Assembly (NCBI GenBank): GCA_900538545.1
Contig: UPYK01000026.1
Location: 1-10,818, forward strand
From: an uncultured Eggerthella sp.
GTDB lineage: Bacteria; Actinomycetota; Coriobacteriia; Coriobacteriales; Eggerthellaceae
Length of the DNA: 10,818 nt
Reading direction: 5' to 3'
Shown: positions 1 through 6,507 of the stretch, in pieces
Position numbering within the stretch: position 1 is the first letter of the stretch
Layout: every line of letters starts with the position of its first letter
The notes under the pieces: model-generated
What the model saw: only the letters and a program-made list of their open reading frames with translations
The model's database searches: none
Told to the model about the DNA's origin: nothing
Program-made: the position numbers and the translations under genes

Positions 1-1
1 G

Positions 2-25
2 GCTCTAGGCTACACGGTCTAGAGC
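2..25. repeat. Inverted repeat at the left edge
   Basis: GCTCTAG at 2-8 is the perfect reverse complement of CTAGAGC at 19-25, giving a 7-bp stem with a 10-nt loop. No T-run follows, so it is not a standard intrinsic terminator. The CTC TAG at 3-8 could be the last sense codon and stop of an upstream gene, since two other genes in this window also end in CTC TAG, but there is too little sequence to tell. Confidence 0.35.
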
Positions 26-49
26 GTCCAAGAAAATGTCCGCACTCCC

Positions 50-124
50 GTTTGTCATCCTGATCGCGCGTTGCCAAAAAGGTGTCGAACGACCGGGTAG
101 TTTGTCACCTGAGCGCACATTGCC
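50..124 (+). repeat. Imperfect direct repeat in rnhB leader (50-75 and 100-124)
   Basis: Two copies of a unit of about 25 nt start with GTTTGTCA and end with TTGCC, 50 nt apart. Copy 1 is 50-75 and copy 2 is 100-124. My alignment has 22 identities in 26 columns with one single-base gap. No protein-coding potential is evident. The second copy shares its first bases with the right arm of the hairpin at 80-110. Function unknown: it could be a small duplicated regulatory site or part of an interspersed intergenic repeat. Confidence 0.5.
80..110 (+). repeat. Leader stem-loop with ACCGGGTA loop
   Basis: The arms 80-90 and 100-110 pair at 10 of 11 positions in the + strand RNA: outer AGGTG with CACCT, one T-T mismatch, then CGAAC with GTTTG including one G-T wobble. 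The 9-nt loop is GACCGGGTA. It lies about 40 nt before the rnhB start. An A-run precedes it and no T-run follows, so it does not look like a terminator of + strand transcription. On the - strand it would be followed by five T, but with extra mismatches in the stem. A closely similar hairpin lies at 6486-6507. Confidence 0.5.
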
Positions 125-138
125 CGGCTAGTTGAGAA

Positions 139-144
139 AAGGAG
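139..144 (+). promoter_or_regulatory. Ribosome binding site deciding the rnhB start
   Basis: AAGGAG at 139-144 is a strong Shine-Dalgarno match, 5 nt before GTG at 150. A TTG at 132 in the same frame lies upstream of this site and would have no comparable site, so the GTG start is preferred. Confidence 0.7.
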
Positions 145-149
145 AGAGC

Positions 150-929
150 GTGAGATCGATAGCGGAGATACGAGCGTTGCTGAAAGAAGCAACACCTGAA
201 AGCTTCCCTGCGCTCGAGAGCGCACTCGCCTCCGATGAGCGCAAAGGAGTGCAGCAGGCGCTCGCTACCGCGCGCAGGCGCATTGAGCGCGAAGAGCAGG
301 AGCATGCGCGACTGACGCGTCTCTATACGTTCGAACAAGAGCTTGCAGGCGGCAAGGTCGTGGTTGGGCTCGATGAGGTTGGTCGCGGTCCTCTTGCTGG
401 TCCTGTGAGCGTGGGCGCTGTGGTGCTCGATCCGACGGCTGCGTTCATAGGCGGACTCAACGATTCCAAGCAGATCGCGGAAGCAAAGCGTCCTGCTATC
501 GCAGATGAGGTGAAGCGTTCAGCTCGCGCTTTCTCGGTCGTTCATATCCCTCCTGAAGATATCGATGCGTTCGGCATCATGGCTTGCCTCAAGCGCGCCT
601 TCAAAACAGCAGTCGCTAACATCGAAGCCCAAGGTATCGTGCCTGAGGTCATCCTACTCGACGGCAATCCGCTCGGCTTCGACGCGCGCGAGATCAATGT
701 GGTGAAGGGGGATGCGCGTTGTGCCTCCATTGCGGCCGCTTCGGTCATCGCTAAGGTCGAACGCGATGCGCTCATGGTCGAATACGATCAAGTTTACCCA
801 GGATATGACCTCGCTTCATCGAAGGGGTATGGCAGCGCTGCACATCGTCGTGCTATCGCGGAGAAGGGGCTTACCCCTATTCATCGTGCTTCGTATTGCA
901 AGAACTTTACACAGGAGCATTCGCTCTAG
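150..929 (+). CDS. rnhB: Ribonuclease HII
   Basis: RNase HII cuts the RNA strand of RNA-DNA hybrids and nicks 5' of single ribonucleotides left in DNA, which starts ribonucleotide excision repair in the cytoplasm. The product from GTG 150 is 259 residues. It has an N-terminal helical, charged extension of about 65 residues, as in the longer Bacillus-type enzymes. The signature LDEVGRGPLAGP carries the first two catalytic acids (D75, E76), followed by NDSK. A LLDGNPL segment supplies the third acid, and GDARCASIAAASVIAKVERD is the conserved helix with the last. The C terminus has GYGSAAHRRAI and a typical HRASY element. All usual catalytic motifs are present. It precedes yraN, a common arrangement (rnhB-yraN). 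The stop codon lies inside a 14-bp palindrome. A TTG start at 132 (six more residues) is possible but has no good ribosome binding site. Confidence 0.96.
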   Translation: MRSIAEIRALLKEATPESFPALESALASDERKGVQQALATARRRIEREEQEHARLTRLYTFEQELAGGKVVVGLDEVGRGPLAGPVSVGAVVLDPTAAFIGGLNDSKQIAEAKRPAIADEVKRSARAFSVVHIPPEDIDAFGIMACLKRAFKTAVANIEAQGIVPEVILLDGNPLGFDAREINVVKGDARCASIAAASVIAKVERDALMVEYDQVYPGYDLASSKGYGSAAHRRAIAEKGLTPIHRASYCKNFTQEHSL

Positions 930-934
930 AGCGA
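921..934. repeat. 14-bp perfect palindrome over the rnhB stop codon
   Basis: TCGCTCTAGAGCGA is its own reverse complement, centred on CTAG at 926-929, and contains the TAG stop (927-929). In RNA it could form only a 5-bp stem with a CTAG loop. It could be a protein-binding site or simply coding sequence that happens to be palindromic. Confidence 0.45.
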
Positions 935-972
935 TCAGCTACGGGCCGAGCTCATAAAGGGTCTTTGCTGAA

Positions 973-994
973 CGGGGAGATTCCTCGTTGTTTG
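973..994 (+). terminator. Weak intrinsic terminator after rnhB
   Basis: CGGGGA at 973-978 pairs with TCCTCG at 982-987 (6 bp, one G-T wobble, 3-nt loop) and is followed at once by TTGTTTG. The stem is short and the T-run broken, so termination is likely partial at best. Confidence 0.35.
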
Positions 995-1020
995 AGAAAA
1001 ACGTGAGCAAAACGTAAATC
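992..1020 (+). promoter_or_regulatory. Possible promoter for the yraN-comM-dprA-trmFO-xerC operon
   Basis: TTGAGA at 992-997 matches a -35 box at 5 of 6 positions. At a 17-nt spacing lies TAAATC (1015-1020), a poor -10 match. The gap before yraN (930-1096) is the only sizeable gap ahead of the five-gene cluster, so a promoter is expected here. An alternative -10 is TATCCT at 1073-1078, without a good -35. The spacer holds two copies of AAAACGT, 11 nt apart (998-1004 and 1009-1015). Confidence 0.3.
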
Positions 1021-1096
1021 TGCGCGCGCGAAGACATCAGATTTCTTTCAAATTTCGTTGAGATTCCCTTCCTATCCTTAAGTCAAGGAGGTAGGA

Positions 1097-1600
1097 ATGG
1101 AAGAATCACAAGCTTTATGCACGAAACCAAAAGAAGATGAAGCGCCTTGCAAAGAGAACGCTGGTGCCAAAAGAGCCAATGCCACAGAAGAGGCCAAAAG
1201 GACCAAAGAGCCCAAAGAGACCAAGGACATAGCTTCATATTCCCCGCATGAACTCGGCAAGAGGGGAGAAGAGGCTGCTGCATGCTTCCTTGAGCGCCGC
1301 GAATACGAGATCCTCGATCGCAACTGGAAATGTATCGCTGGCGAGGCGGATATCGTCGCGCTTCAAGACGATACGCTCTGCTTCATCGAGGTGAAAACTC
1401 GTAAGGACGCTCAGAAAGGCTTTCCTTCTGAGGCGGTGGACACGCGGAAGCGCTCGCGTTACGAACGCATTGCAGCGTGTTATCTCAAAGATCACGATTA
1501 TGCCGATGTGCGCGTGCGTTTCGATATTATCGCGATCCTTGTGCTCGGAGAGGATCGTGCTTTCCTGCGCCATCATCTGAACGCCTTTGGGTCGATGTGA
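1097..1600 (+). CDS. yraN: YraN/UPF0102 family nuclease-fold protein with a charged N-terminal extension
   Basis: Member of the YraN (UPF0102) family, small cytoplasmic proteins with a restriction-endonuclease-like fold and poorly defined biological role. The family domain starts near residue 53 with LGKRGEEAAACFLERRE. It carries the conserved core GEADIVA...CFIEVKTR, whose E, D and E-x-K residues form the nuclease-like metal site, and ends with RFDIIAI. The 167-residue product is longer than the usual 110-130 because of roughly 50 extra N-terminal residues rich in K, E, A and T, encoded partly by tandem 9-nt repeats (1190-1225). The start is well supported: AAGGAGGT at 1085-1092 sits 4-5 nt before ATG 1097. 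comM starts 7 nt after its stop, so the two are likely co-transcribed. The neighbourhood of comM and dprA fits a role in DNA processing, but that is inference. Confidence 0.9.
   Translation: MEESQALCTKPKEDEAPCKENAGAKRANATEEAKRTKEPKETKDIASYSPHELGKRGEEAAACFLERREYEILDRNWKCIAGEADIVALQDDTLCFIEVKTRKDAQKGFPSEAVDTRKRSRYERIAACYLKDHDYADVRVRFDIIAILVLGEDRAFLRHHLNAFGSM
1190..1225 (+). repeat. Tandem 9-nt codon-triplet repeats in yraN
   Basis: Four in-frame 9-nt units, GAG GCC AAA, AGG ACC AAA, GAG CCC AAA and GAG ACC AAG, encode a charged three-residue repeat ending in lysine (EAK, RTK, EPK, ETK). They lie in the N-terminal extension, outside the conserved YraN domain. Confidence 0.6.
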
Positions 1601-1607
1601 GGCAGCG

Positions 1608-3158
1608 ATGTCTCAGCAGTCCTACAAGGTGAAGAGTGCCGTGCTGCGCGGTGTCGAGGCGCTGCCGGTTGAAGTCGAAGTGCTCATCTCAAGCGGCATT
1701 CCTTCGTTCTCGATCGTAGGTATGCCCGATACCGCCATCCAGGAATCACGAGAGCGCGTGCGGGCAGCTATCAAATCGGCAGGCTTTCATGTGCCAAGCG
1801 ATAAGATCGTCGTGAATCTTGCGCCAAGCTCGTTGCGCAAGACCGGATCAGGGTTCGATCTGCCCATCGCGCTCGCGCTCCTTGCGGCAACGGGTCAGAT
1901 CCCTGTTGCTCATTTGGAAAACGCGCTCGTGGTGGGTGAGCTCTCTCTTGAAGGAAGGGTTCGTTCTACGGCAGGGCTCATCTCGTATCAGCAATGCGCG
2001 CGCGAATTGGGCACAACGCTCATAACGGGAGCGACCGACCATGGCGCCCTTCCCGTTTCAGGGGTGGAATGCTTCGCGCTCGAATACCTGCGTCAGATCA
2101 CGCGCGAAGAACTGCCCGCGCTCTGCTTCACCGAACCAGAACAGCGCGACTATGCGTTCGATTTCGCGGACGTGGTCGGTCATGATGCGGCCAAGCGTGC
2201 GTTGCAGGTAGCAGTTTGCGGGAATCACGGCATCATCATGATGGGCTCTCCTGGTGCGGGCAAGACCTTGCTCGCCCAGTGCGTGCCGAGCATCCTGCCT
2301 CCACTCTCCGAAGAAGAGAAGATCCAAACCGCCATGATCCACTCCGCGCTCGATGCCGATCTGCGGGGTATTTATGGCGGCTTGCGGCCCTTTCGCATGC
2401 CCCATCATAGTGTGACGGCGGCTGGTTTGCTCGGGGGAGGAAACCCCGTGCGTCCTGGCGAAGTATCGCTTGCACACAATGGTGTGCTCTTCGTCGATGA
2501 GCTTGCAGAGATGCATAACGATGTGTTGCAGCAGCTTCGGCAACCCCTTGAAGAAGGGATCGTGCACATCACGCGAGCGGAGGGCTCGTATGTATTTCCT
2601 GCGCGCTTCATGTTCGTGGCGGCGACGAATCTTTGCCCCTGTGGTTACTACGGCGATGAAGAGCACGAATGCAAATGCAGCCCGTATCAGATCCAGCGCT
2701 ATCAGAGCAAGATCGGCGGTCCGGTGATGGATCGCATCGATATCAGGATCGATGTTGCTCGTATCGATCTTTCGCATCTGGATAAGGCGCGTCCTGGTAA
2801 AAGTTCTGAGCAAATGAGAGACGAGATCGTCCGTGCACGCGCGTTCGCTCACGAGCGCACGCTCCATCGTACGAAGAGCCAAGGGGCGGATGAATGTTTG
2901 GGACCCGTAGATTCGCCGCTCCGGATCGGCAAACGCAATAAGCTCTTGGCGCTGTTCCATTCCTGTGCGCTCAGCAGACGTGCGAATGAGTTCCTTGAGC
3001 TTGCGATAAATACGAGCGGGCTCAATACGCGTTCGATCATGAAGATTCTTTCGCTCGCGCGCACGATCGCCGATCTTTCTCTTTCGGATTCAGTCGAAGA
3101 AGAACACTTGGCCGAGGCCTATGCCTTGCGTTTTCAGATCATAGAAGCGAAACAATGA
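1608..3158 (+). CDS. comM: ComM-type AAA+ ATPase (YifB / Mg-chelatase-like), branch-migration helicase
   Basis: ComM forms hexamers that drive branch migration of recombination intermediates, helping integrate single-stranded DNA during natural transformation; older annotations call it a Mg chelatase subunit. The 516-residue product has an N-terminal ChlI-like domain (about 1-170, with GMPDTAIQESRERVRAA and the GSGFDLPIAL segment). The AAA+ core follows, with Walker A GSPGAGKT (G213-T220, K219) and Walker B VLFVDE (D297, E298). A cysteine cluster C343, C345, C355, C357 (CPCGYYG...CKC) is typical of the family, followed by GPVMDRID and a C-terminal Mg-chelatase helical domain. The length is normal (about 500). 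The start at ATG 1608 is chosen because GAGG (1599-1602) precedes it at 5 nt and the protein then begins like its relatives; an in-frame TTG at 1587 would overlap yraN. dprA follows after 17 nt. Confidence 0.95.
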   Translation: MSQQSYKVKSAVLRGVEALPVEVEVLISSGIPSFSIVGMPDTAIQESRERVRAAIKSAGFHVPSDKIVVNLAPSSLRKTGSGFDLPIALALLAATGQIPVAHLENALVVGELSLEGRVRSTAGLISYQQCARELGTTLITGATDHGALPVSGVECFALEYLRQITREELPALCFTEPEQRDYAFDFADVVGHDAAKRALQVAVCGNHGIIMMGSPGAGKTLLAQCVPSILPPLSEEEKIQTAMIHSALDADLRGIYGGLRPFRMPHHSVTAAGLLGGGNPVRPGEVSLAHNGVLFVDELAEMHNDVLQQLRQPLEEGIVHITRAEGSYVFPARFMFVAATNLCPCGYYGDEEHECKCSPYQIQRYQSKIGGPVMDRIDIRIDVARIDLSHLDKARPGKSSEQMRDEIVRARAFAHERTLHRTKSQGADECLGPVDSPLRIGKRNKLLALFHSCALSRRANEFLELAINTSGLNTRSIMKILSLARTIADLSLSDSVEEEHLAEAYALRFQIIEAKQ

Positions 3159-3175
3159 TCAAGAGAGGATGATTC

Positions 3176-4093
3176 ATGAGTGAGTTGCGACCGACGAAAC
3201 CCCTTGAAGGAGTACGTTTCATTCTTCCTTATGGAGGAGAGGATTACCCTGAACAATTGATGAATATTCCCGATCCGCCGAAGAAGCTCTATGGCATCGG
3301 TAACCCGCAAGTGCTCACGTGTGGCCTTTCTGTGATCGGTGCACGTAAAGCAACGCCCTATGGGCGAGATGTGGCGTTCAAGTTCGCGAAGATCGCTTCG
3401 GAGCATGGGGTCACGATCATTTCGGGTGGAGCGCTCGGCTGCGATAGCGCAGCTCACCGGGGATGTCTTGAAGGAGGGAGTCCAACGGTGGTCGTGCTTG
3501 GCGGAGGGTGCGATTGCATCTATCCTGAGTCAAATCGCGATCTGTTTCAGGAGGTCGTTGATAAAGGCGGTGCCGTCATCTCTGAACACCAATGGCAGTT
3601 TCCGCCCATGCCCTACACCTTCCGCGCGCGCAATCGCATCATCGCGGGTCTTTCGCGTGCAACGCTCATCGTAGAAGCAGGGCTTCCTTCAGGAACGTTC
3701 TCGACTGCTGATGATGCGCTTTCTTCGAATCGTGAAGTGCTCGTCGTGCCAGGTGCGATCACTTCGCCCACCTCGCGCGGTGCGAACCGGCTTCTGTATC
3801 AGGGCGCTACTCCTATTGTCGACGAAGAGACGTTCGAGGATGTCATCTTCAACCTGTATGGATGCTTGAAGGTCCAGGACATGCGCAAGAAGGAGGTGGG
3901 TGAAACATCGCTGCTCTTTGCGGCGCTTCAGGCTGAGCAGCTCTCGATCGATGCGCTCATGGAGAAAGATGATATCGGTGCGCCTTTGCGCGAGAAGCGC
4001 CTTGCTTGGCTCATGGTCGAGTTGGCGAAGCTCGAACATGAGGGTTTCATAGAAAGATTTCCGAACGGAAGTTATGGCGCCTGTGTTGTGTAG
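3176..4093 (+). CDS. dprA: DNA-processing protein DprA (Smf)
   Basis: DprA binds incoming single-stranded DNA and loads RecA on it during natural transformation; it is also widespread in species not known to be competent. The 305-residue product has an extended Rossmann-like core: PYGGEDYPEQL...PPKKLYGIGN at the N terminus, VIGARKAT (53-60), IISGGALGCDSAAH (81-94), GGGCDCIYP (109-117), then FRARNRIIAGLS, LIVEAGLPSG and VPGAITSPTSRGANRLLYQGA. A C-terminal winged-helix-like segment (about 235-305) is present. The N-terminal SAM domain seen in some DprA proteins is absent. Some positions differ from the common form (GCDSAAH for GIDAAAH, SGTFSTA for SGSLITA) but the fold motifs are intact. AGAGAGG (3162-3168) precedes ATG 3176 at 7 nt. 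It lies between comM and trmFO in one apparent operon. Confidence 0.96.
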   Translation: MSELRPTKPLEGVRFILPYGGEDYPEQLMNIPDPPKKLYGIGNPQVLTCGLSVIGARKATPYGRDVAFKFAKIASEHGVTIISGGALGCDSAAHRGCLEGGSPTVVVLGGGCDCIYPESNRDLFQEVVDKGGAVISEHQWQFPPMPYTFRARNRIIAGLSRATLIVEAGLPSGTFSTADDALSSNREVLVVPGAITSPTSRGANRLLYQGATPIVDEETFEDVIFNLYGCLKVQDMRKKEVGETSLLFAALQAEQLSIDALMEKDDIGAPLREKRLAWLMVELAKLEHEGFIERFPNGSYGACVV

Positions 4094-4105
4094 TACCCTG
4101 ATGGC

Positions 4106-5512
4106 ATGGAAAAACGTGTTGACATCATCGGAGGCGGTCTTGCAGGAAGCGAAGCTGCCTTGCAACTGGCTGCAGATGGTTTTGCGGTGCGCTTGATCGA
4201 GATGCGCCCGTTCCGCACCACGGGCGCGCATCATGGCGATAAGTGCGCGGAACTCGTCTGTTCAAATTCGCTCAAATCCACCAAAGAGGCCAGTGCAGCT
4301 GGCATGCTCAAGGCAGAACTCAAGCTGCTCGGTTCGCGCTTGCTTGCGTTTGCGCATGAGAGCAGCGTTCCTGCCGGTGGTGCGCTTGCGGTCGATCGCG
4401 AGCAGTTCGCTTCGCTGGTCACCGATGCGCTCGTGCAAGCGGGAGTCACGCGTATCGAAGCTGAGGTGGTGGGCATCGACCCTTCCGGCGCGCTCATCAT
4501 CGAAGATGCGCATCATGAAGAATCGCATGTTCTTGAGGACCCGGCACCGTTCTGCATCATCGCTACGGGCCCTCTTACTTCGCCTGCGCTCGCAGAATCG
4601 CTGCGTACGCTTACTGGGGAAGACCATCTTTCCTTCTATGACGCTGCGGCGCCGATCGTCTATGCGGATTCGCTCGACCACGATGTCGTGTTCGGTCAGA
4701 GCCGCTACGAAGAAGGCACAGGGGACTACCTCAATGCGCCTTTCAACAAAGAAGAATATGAAGCCTTCGCGCAGGAGCTCATCGATGCGCGTTGCGTTAT
4801 CAAGAAGGAATTCGAGTTGAGCGATCTGTTCCAGGCTTGTTTGCCGATCGAAGAGATCGCGCGCAAAGGATTCGATGCACCACGGTTTGGACCGTTGAAG
4901 CCAGTCGGACTCGTGGATCCGCGCACGCAGAAACGCCCTTGGGCGGTGGTGCAATTGCGTGCAGAGGGTAGAGATAAGCAGTGCTATAACCTCGTTGGCT
5001 TCCAGACGAACCTTGCGTTCCCTGAACAAGAGCGCGTGTTCCGCATGATCCCCGGCCTTGAGCAGGCGCAGTTCGCGCGCTATGGCGTGATGCATCGCAA
5101 TACGTTCATCAATGCACCTGAGCTGCTCAACTGCCATCTTGAACTGCAGAGTGCTGCTTCACGTGCTCTGCCCGTCCGCTTGTATGTTGCAGGGCAGCTG
5201 AGCGGGACCGAAGGATATGTCGAAGCCATCGCTTCAGGATTGCTCGCCAGCTTGAGCGTGCGCGGGGCTGCGCGCGGTATCGAGCTCGATCCGCTTCCGC
5301 GCGAAAGCGCTTTCGGGGCGCTCATAGATTACGCGACCGATCCGGAGACGAAGGACTACCAGCCTATGCATGTGAACTTCGGCATCCTGCCGCCGTTCGA
5401 AGAGCGTATTCGCAATAAGCAGCAGCGCTATGAGGCCTATGCCGAACGGGGGAGCGAAGCCATGAAGTCATACGTTTCTGCGCTTGGTCAGCTGCTCGAG
5501 GGAACAAACTAG
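4106..5512 (+). CDS. trmFO: Methylenetetrahydrofolate-tRNA-(uracil-5-)-methyltransferase TrmFO
   Basis: TrmFO (formerly Gid) is an FAD- and folate-dependent enzyme that methylates U54 in the tRNA T-loop, taking the carbon from methylenetetrahydrofolate and reducing power from NAD(P)H via FAD. The 468-residue protein begins with the FAD-binding GGGLAGSEAA (9-18). It has the family signature HHGDKCAELVCSNSLKS with C52, equivalent to the catalytic Cys53 of the Bacillus enzyme, and a second conserved cysteine C245 in QACLPIEEIA. Further conserved blocks are PRFGPLKPVGL, NLVGFQTNL, MHRNTFINAPELL, YVAGQLSGTEGYVEA and PMHVNFGILPP. Length is slightly above the usual 435-450. It starts 12 nt after the dprA stop with no clear Shine-Dalgarno site, so it may depend on translational coupling. 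An xerC-type gene follows at 3 nt, the same pairing as in Bacillus (trmFO-codV). Confidence 0.97.
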   Translation: MEKRVDIIGGGLAGSEAALQLAADGFAVRLIEMRPFRTTGAHHGDKCAELVCSNSLKSTKEASAAGMLKAELKLLGSRLLAFAHESSVPAGGALAVDREQFASLVTDALVQAGVTRIEAEVVGIDPSGALIIEDAHHEESHVLEDPAPFCIIATGPLTSPALAESLRTLTGEDHLSFYDAAAPIVYADSLDHDVVFGQSRYEEGTGDYLNAPFNKEEYEAFAQELIDARCVIKKEFELSDLFQACLPIEEIARKGFDAPRFGPLKPVGLVDPRTQKRPWAVVQLRAEGRDKQCYNLVGFQTNLAFPEQERVFRMIPGLEQAQFARYGVMHRNTFINAPELLNCHLELQSAASRALPVRLYVAGQLSGTEGYVEAIASGLLASLSVRGAARGIELDPLPRESAFGALIDYATDPETKDYQPMHVNFGILPPFEERIRNKQQRYEAYAERGSEAMKSYVSALGQLLEGTN

Positions 5513-5515
5513 ATC

Positions 5516-6487
5516 ATGTCAGGACATGAAGAGCAGACCGAATGCAGCAAGCAGCTAGAATGCGTCTGCTCAGCGTCGCGCGCCCTGATCGACGAATACC
5601 TCGACTACTTGAGAACGCTCAATCATTCCGCGCACACCATGAAAGCCTATGGGAACGATCTGATGAGCTTTGCGCATTGGTGCTCTGAGACGAACGCGCC
5701 TTTTGAGGCTCCTTCCCATAAGCAGATCAGGCGGTATTTGGGCACGCTCGATCGAGAAGGGCGTTCGCGCAGAACAGCTAACAGGCATCTCTCTTCGCTC
5801 AAAGGGTTCTATCAATGGCTCATGATCGCGTATGGCTATCCTTCAAATCCAGCTGCGGTCCTGCAGGGCGCGAAGCAGGCGCAAACGCTTCCCAAGACGA
5901 TCTCGCATGAAGATATGCAGCGGCTGCTTTCGGTGTATGCGAGCGAAGAAGAACTTGAGCGCGATAGAGCGGTGGCTCTGCGTAACCAGGCTGTTCTTGA
6001 GCTGCTCTATGCGTGCGGTCTGCGTGTGTCTGAAGTCGAAGGGCTCACGCTCGATAGGCTCCATCTCGACCAAGGGTATGTGAGCGTGGTGGGCAAGGGG
6101 AACAAGGAGCGCCGTGTCCCAATCTACCACAAAGCTGTTTCGGCGCTTCGCCGCTACCTTGAGGAATCACGTTCTGAGCTAGCTGCGCATTCAGAGCGCG
6201 CAACCGATGCCTGTTTCCTTTCAACGCGCGGCAACCCGCTCTCGACCGCCGCGATCCGCACGATCTTCAAGCAGGCGCTTACGCTTGCTGGTCTCGACCC
6301 TTCGCTCTCGCCCCATGCGATGCGTCACTCCTTTGCAAGCGATCTGCTCGTGGGTGGGGCGGACCTGCGCAGTGTGCAGGAGATGCTCGGCCATTCCAGC
6401 CTTTCGACCACGCAGATCTATACGCATCTTTCTCCCGAGCACTTGAAGCAGGTCCAGCAGCAAGCCCATCCCCGCTCGAAAAGATGA
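5516..6487 (+). CDS. xerC: XerC-type site-specific tyrosine recombinase
   Basis: Xer recombinases resolve chromosome dimers at dif sites near the replication terminus, acting with FtsK at the division septum. The 323-residue protein has an N-terminal SAM-like core-binding domain (about 20-115, LIDEYLDYLRTLNHSAHTMKAY) and a C-terminal catalytic domain. All six catalytic residues are visible: R170 (GLRVSE), K194 (VGKGNKERR), H267 and R270 (HAMRHSF), H293 (LGHSSLSTTQ) and nucleophile Y302 (IYTH). The tail (THLSPEHLKQVQQQAHPRSKR) resembles XerC more than XerD, but the two are hard to separate, and some actinobacteria use a single Xer. About 20 residues precede the core-binding domain. ATG is 3 nt after the trmFO stop; GAGGGA at 5498-5503 is the nearest ribosome binding site at 12 nt. 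It ends the cluster, and its stop codon abuts a hairpin. Confidence 0.93.
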   Translation: MSGHEEQTECSKQLECVCSASRALIDEYLDYLRTLNHSAHTMKAYGNDLMSFAHWCSETNAPFEAPSHKQIRRYLGTLDREGRSRRTANRHLSSLKGFYQWLMIAYGYPSNPAAVLQGAKQAQTLPKTISHEDMQRLLSVYASEEELERDRAVALRNQAVLELLYACGLRVSEVEGLTLDRLHLDQGYVSVVGKGNKERRVPIYHKAVSALRRYLEESRSELAAHSERATDACFLSTRGNPLSTAAIRTIFKQALTLAGLDPSLSPHAMRHSFASDLLVGGADLRSVQEMLGHSSLSTTQIYTHLSPEHLKQVQQQAHPRSKR

Positions 6488-6507
6488 CGAACTACCCGGC
6501 GTTTGTC
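6486..6507 (+). repeat. Stem-loop at the xerC stop codon, twin of the one at 80-110
   Basis: GACGAAC (6486-6492) pairs fully with GTTTGTC (6501-6507), 7 bp with one G-T wobble, around the loop TACCCGGC. It overlaps the last two bases of the TGA stop. No T-run follows. The arms match those at 84-90 and 100-106 at 13 of 14 positions in the same orientation, whereas the loop matches the reverse complement of the other loop. Confidence 0.5.

Noticed and set aside
1..8. End of an upstream coding gene (CTC TAG)
   Set aside because: Only two codons are available, so neither frame nor identity can be supported.
76..110. Intrinsic terminator on the - strand
   Set aside because: The hairpin followed by a T-run exists on the - strand, but the stem there has additional mismatches and no - strand gene would need it.
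2058..2960. 300-codon open frame on the - strand inside comM, with a similar one opposite trmFO (4262-5137)
   Set aside because: Both lie wholly within conserved genes with intact catalytic motifs, have no recognisable protein features, and are shadows of codon usage.
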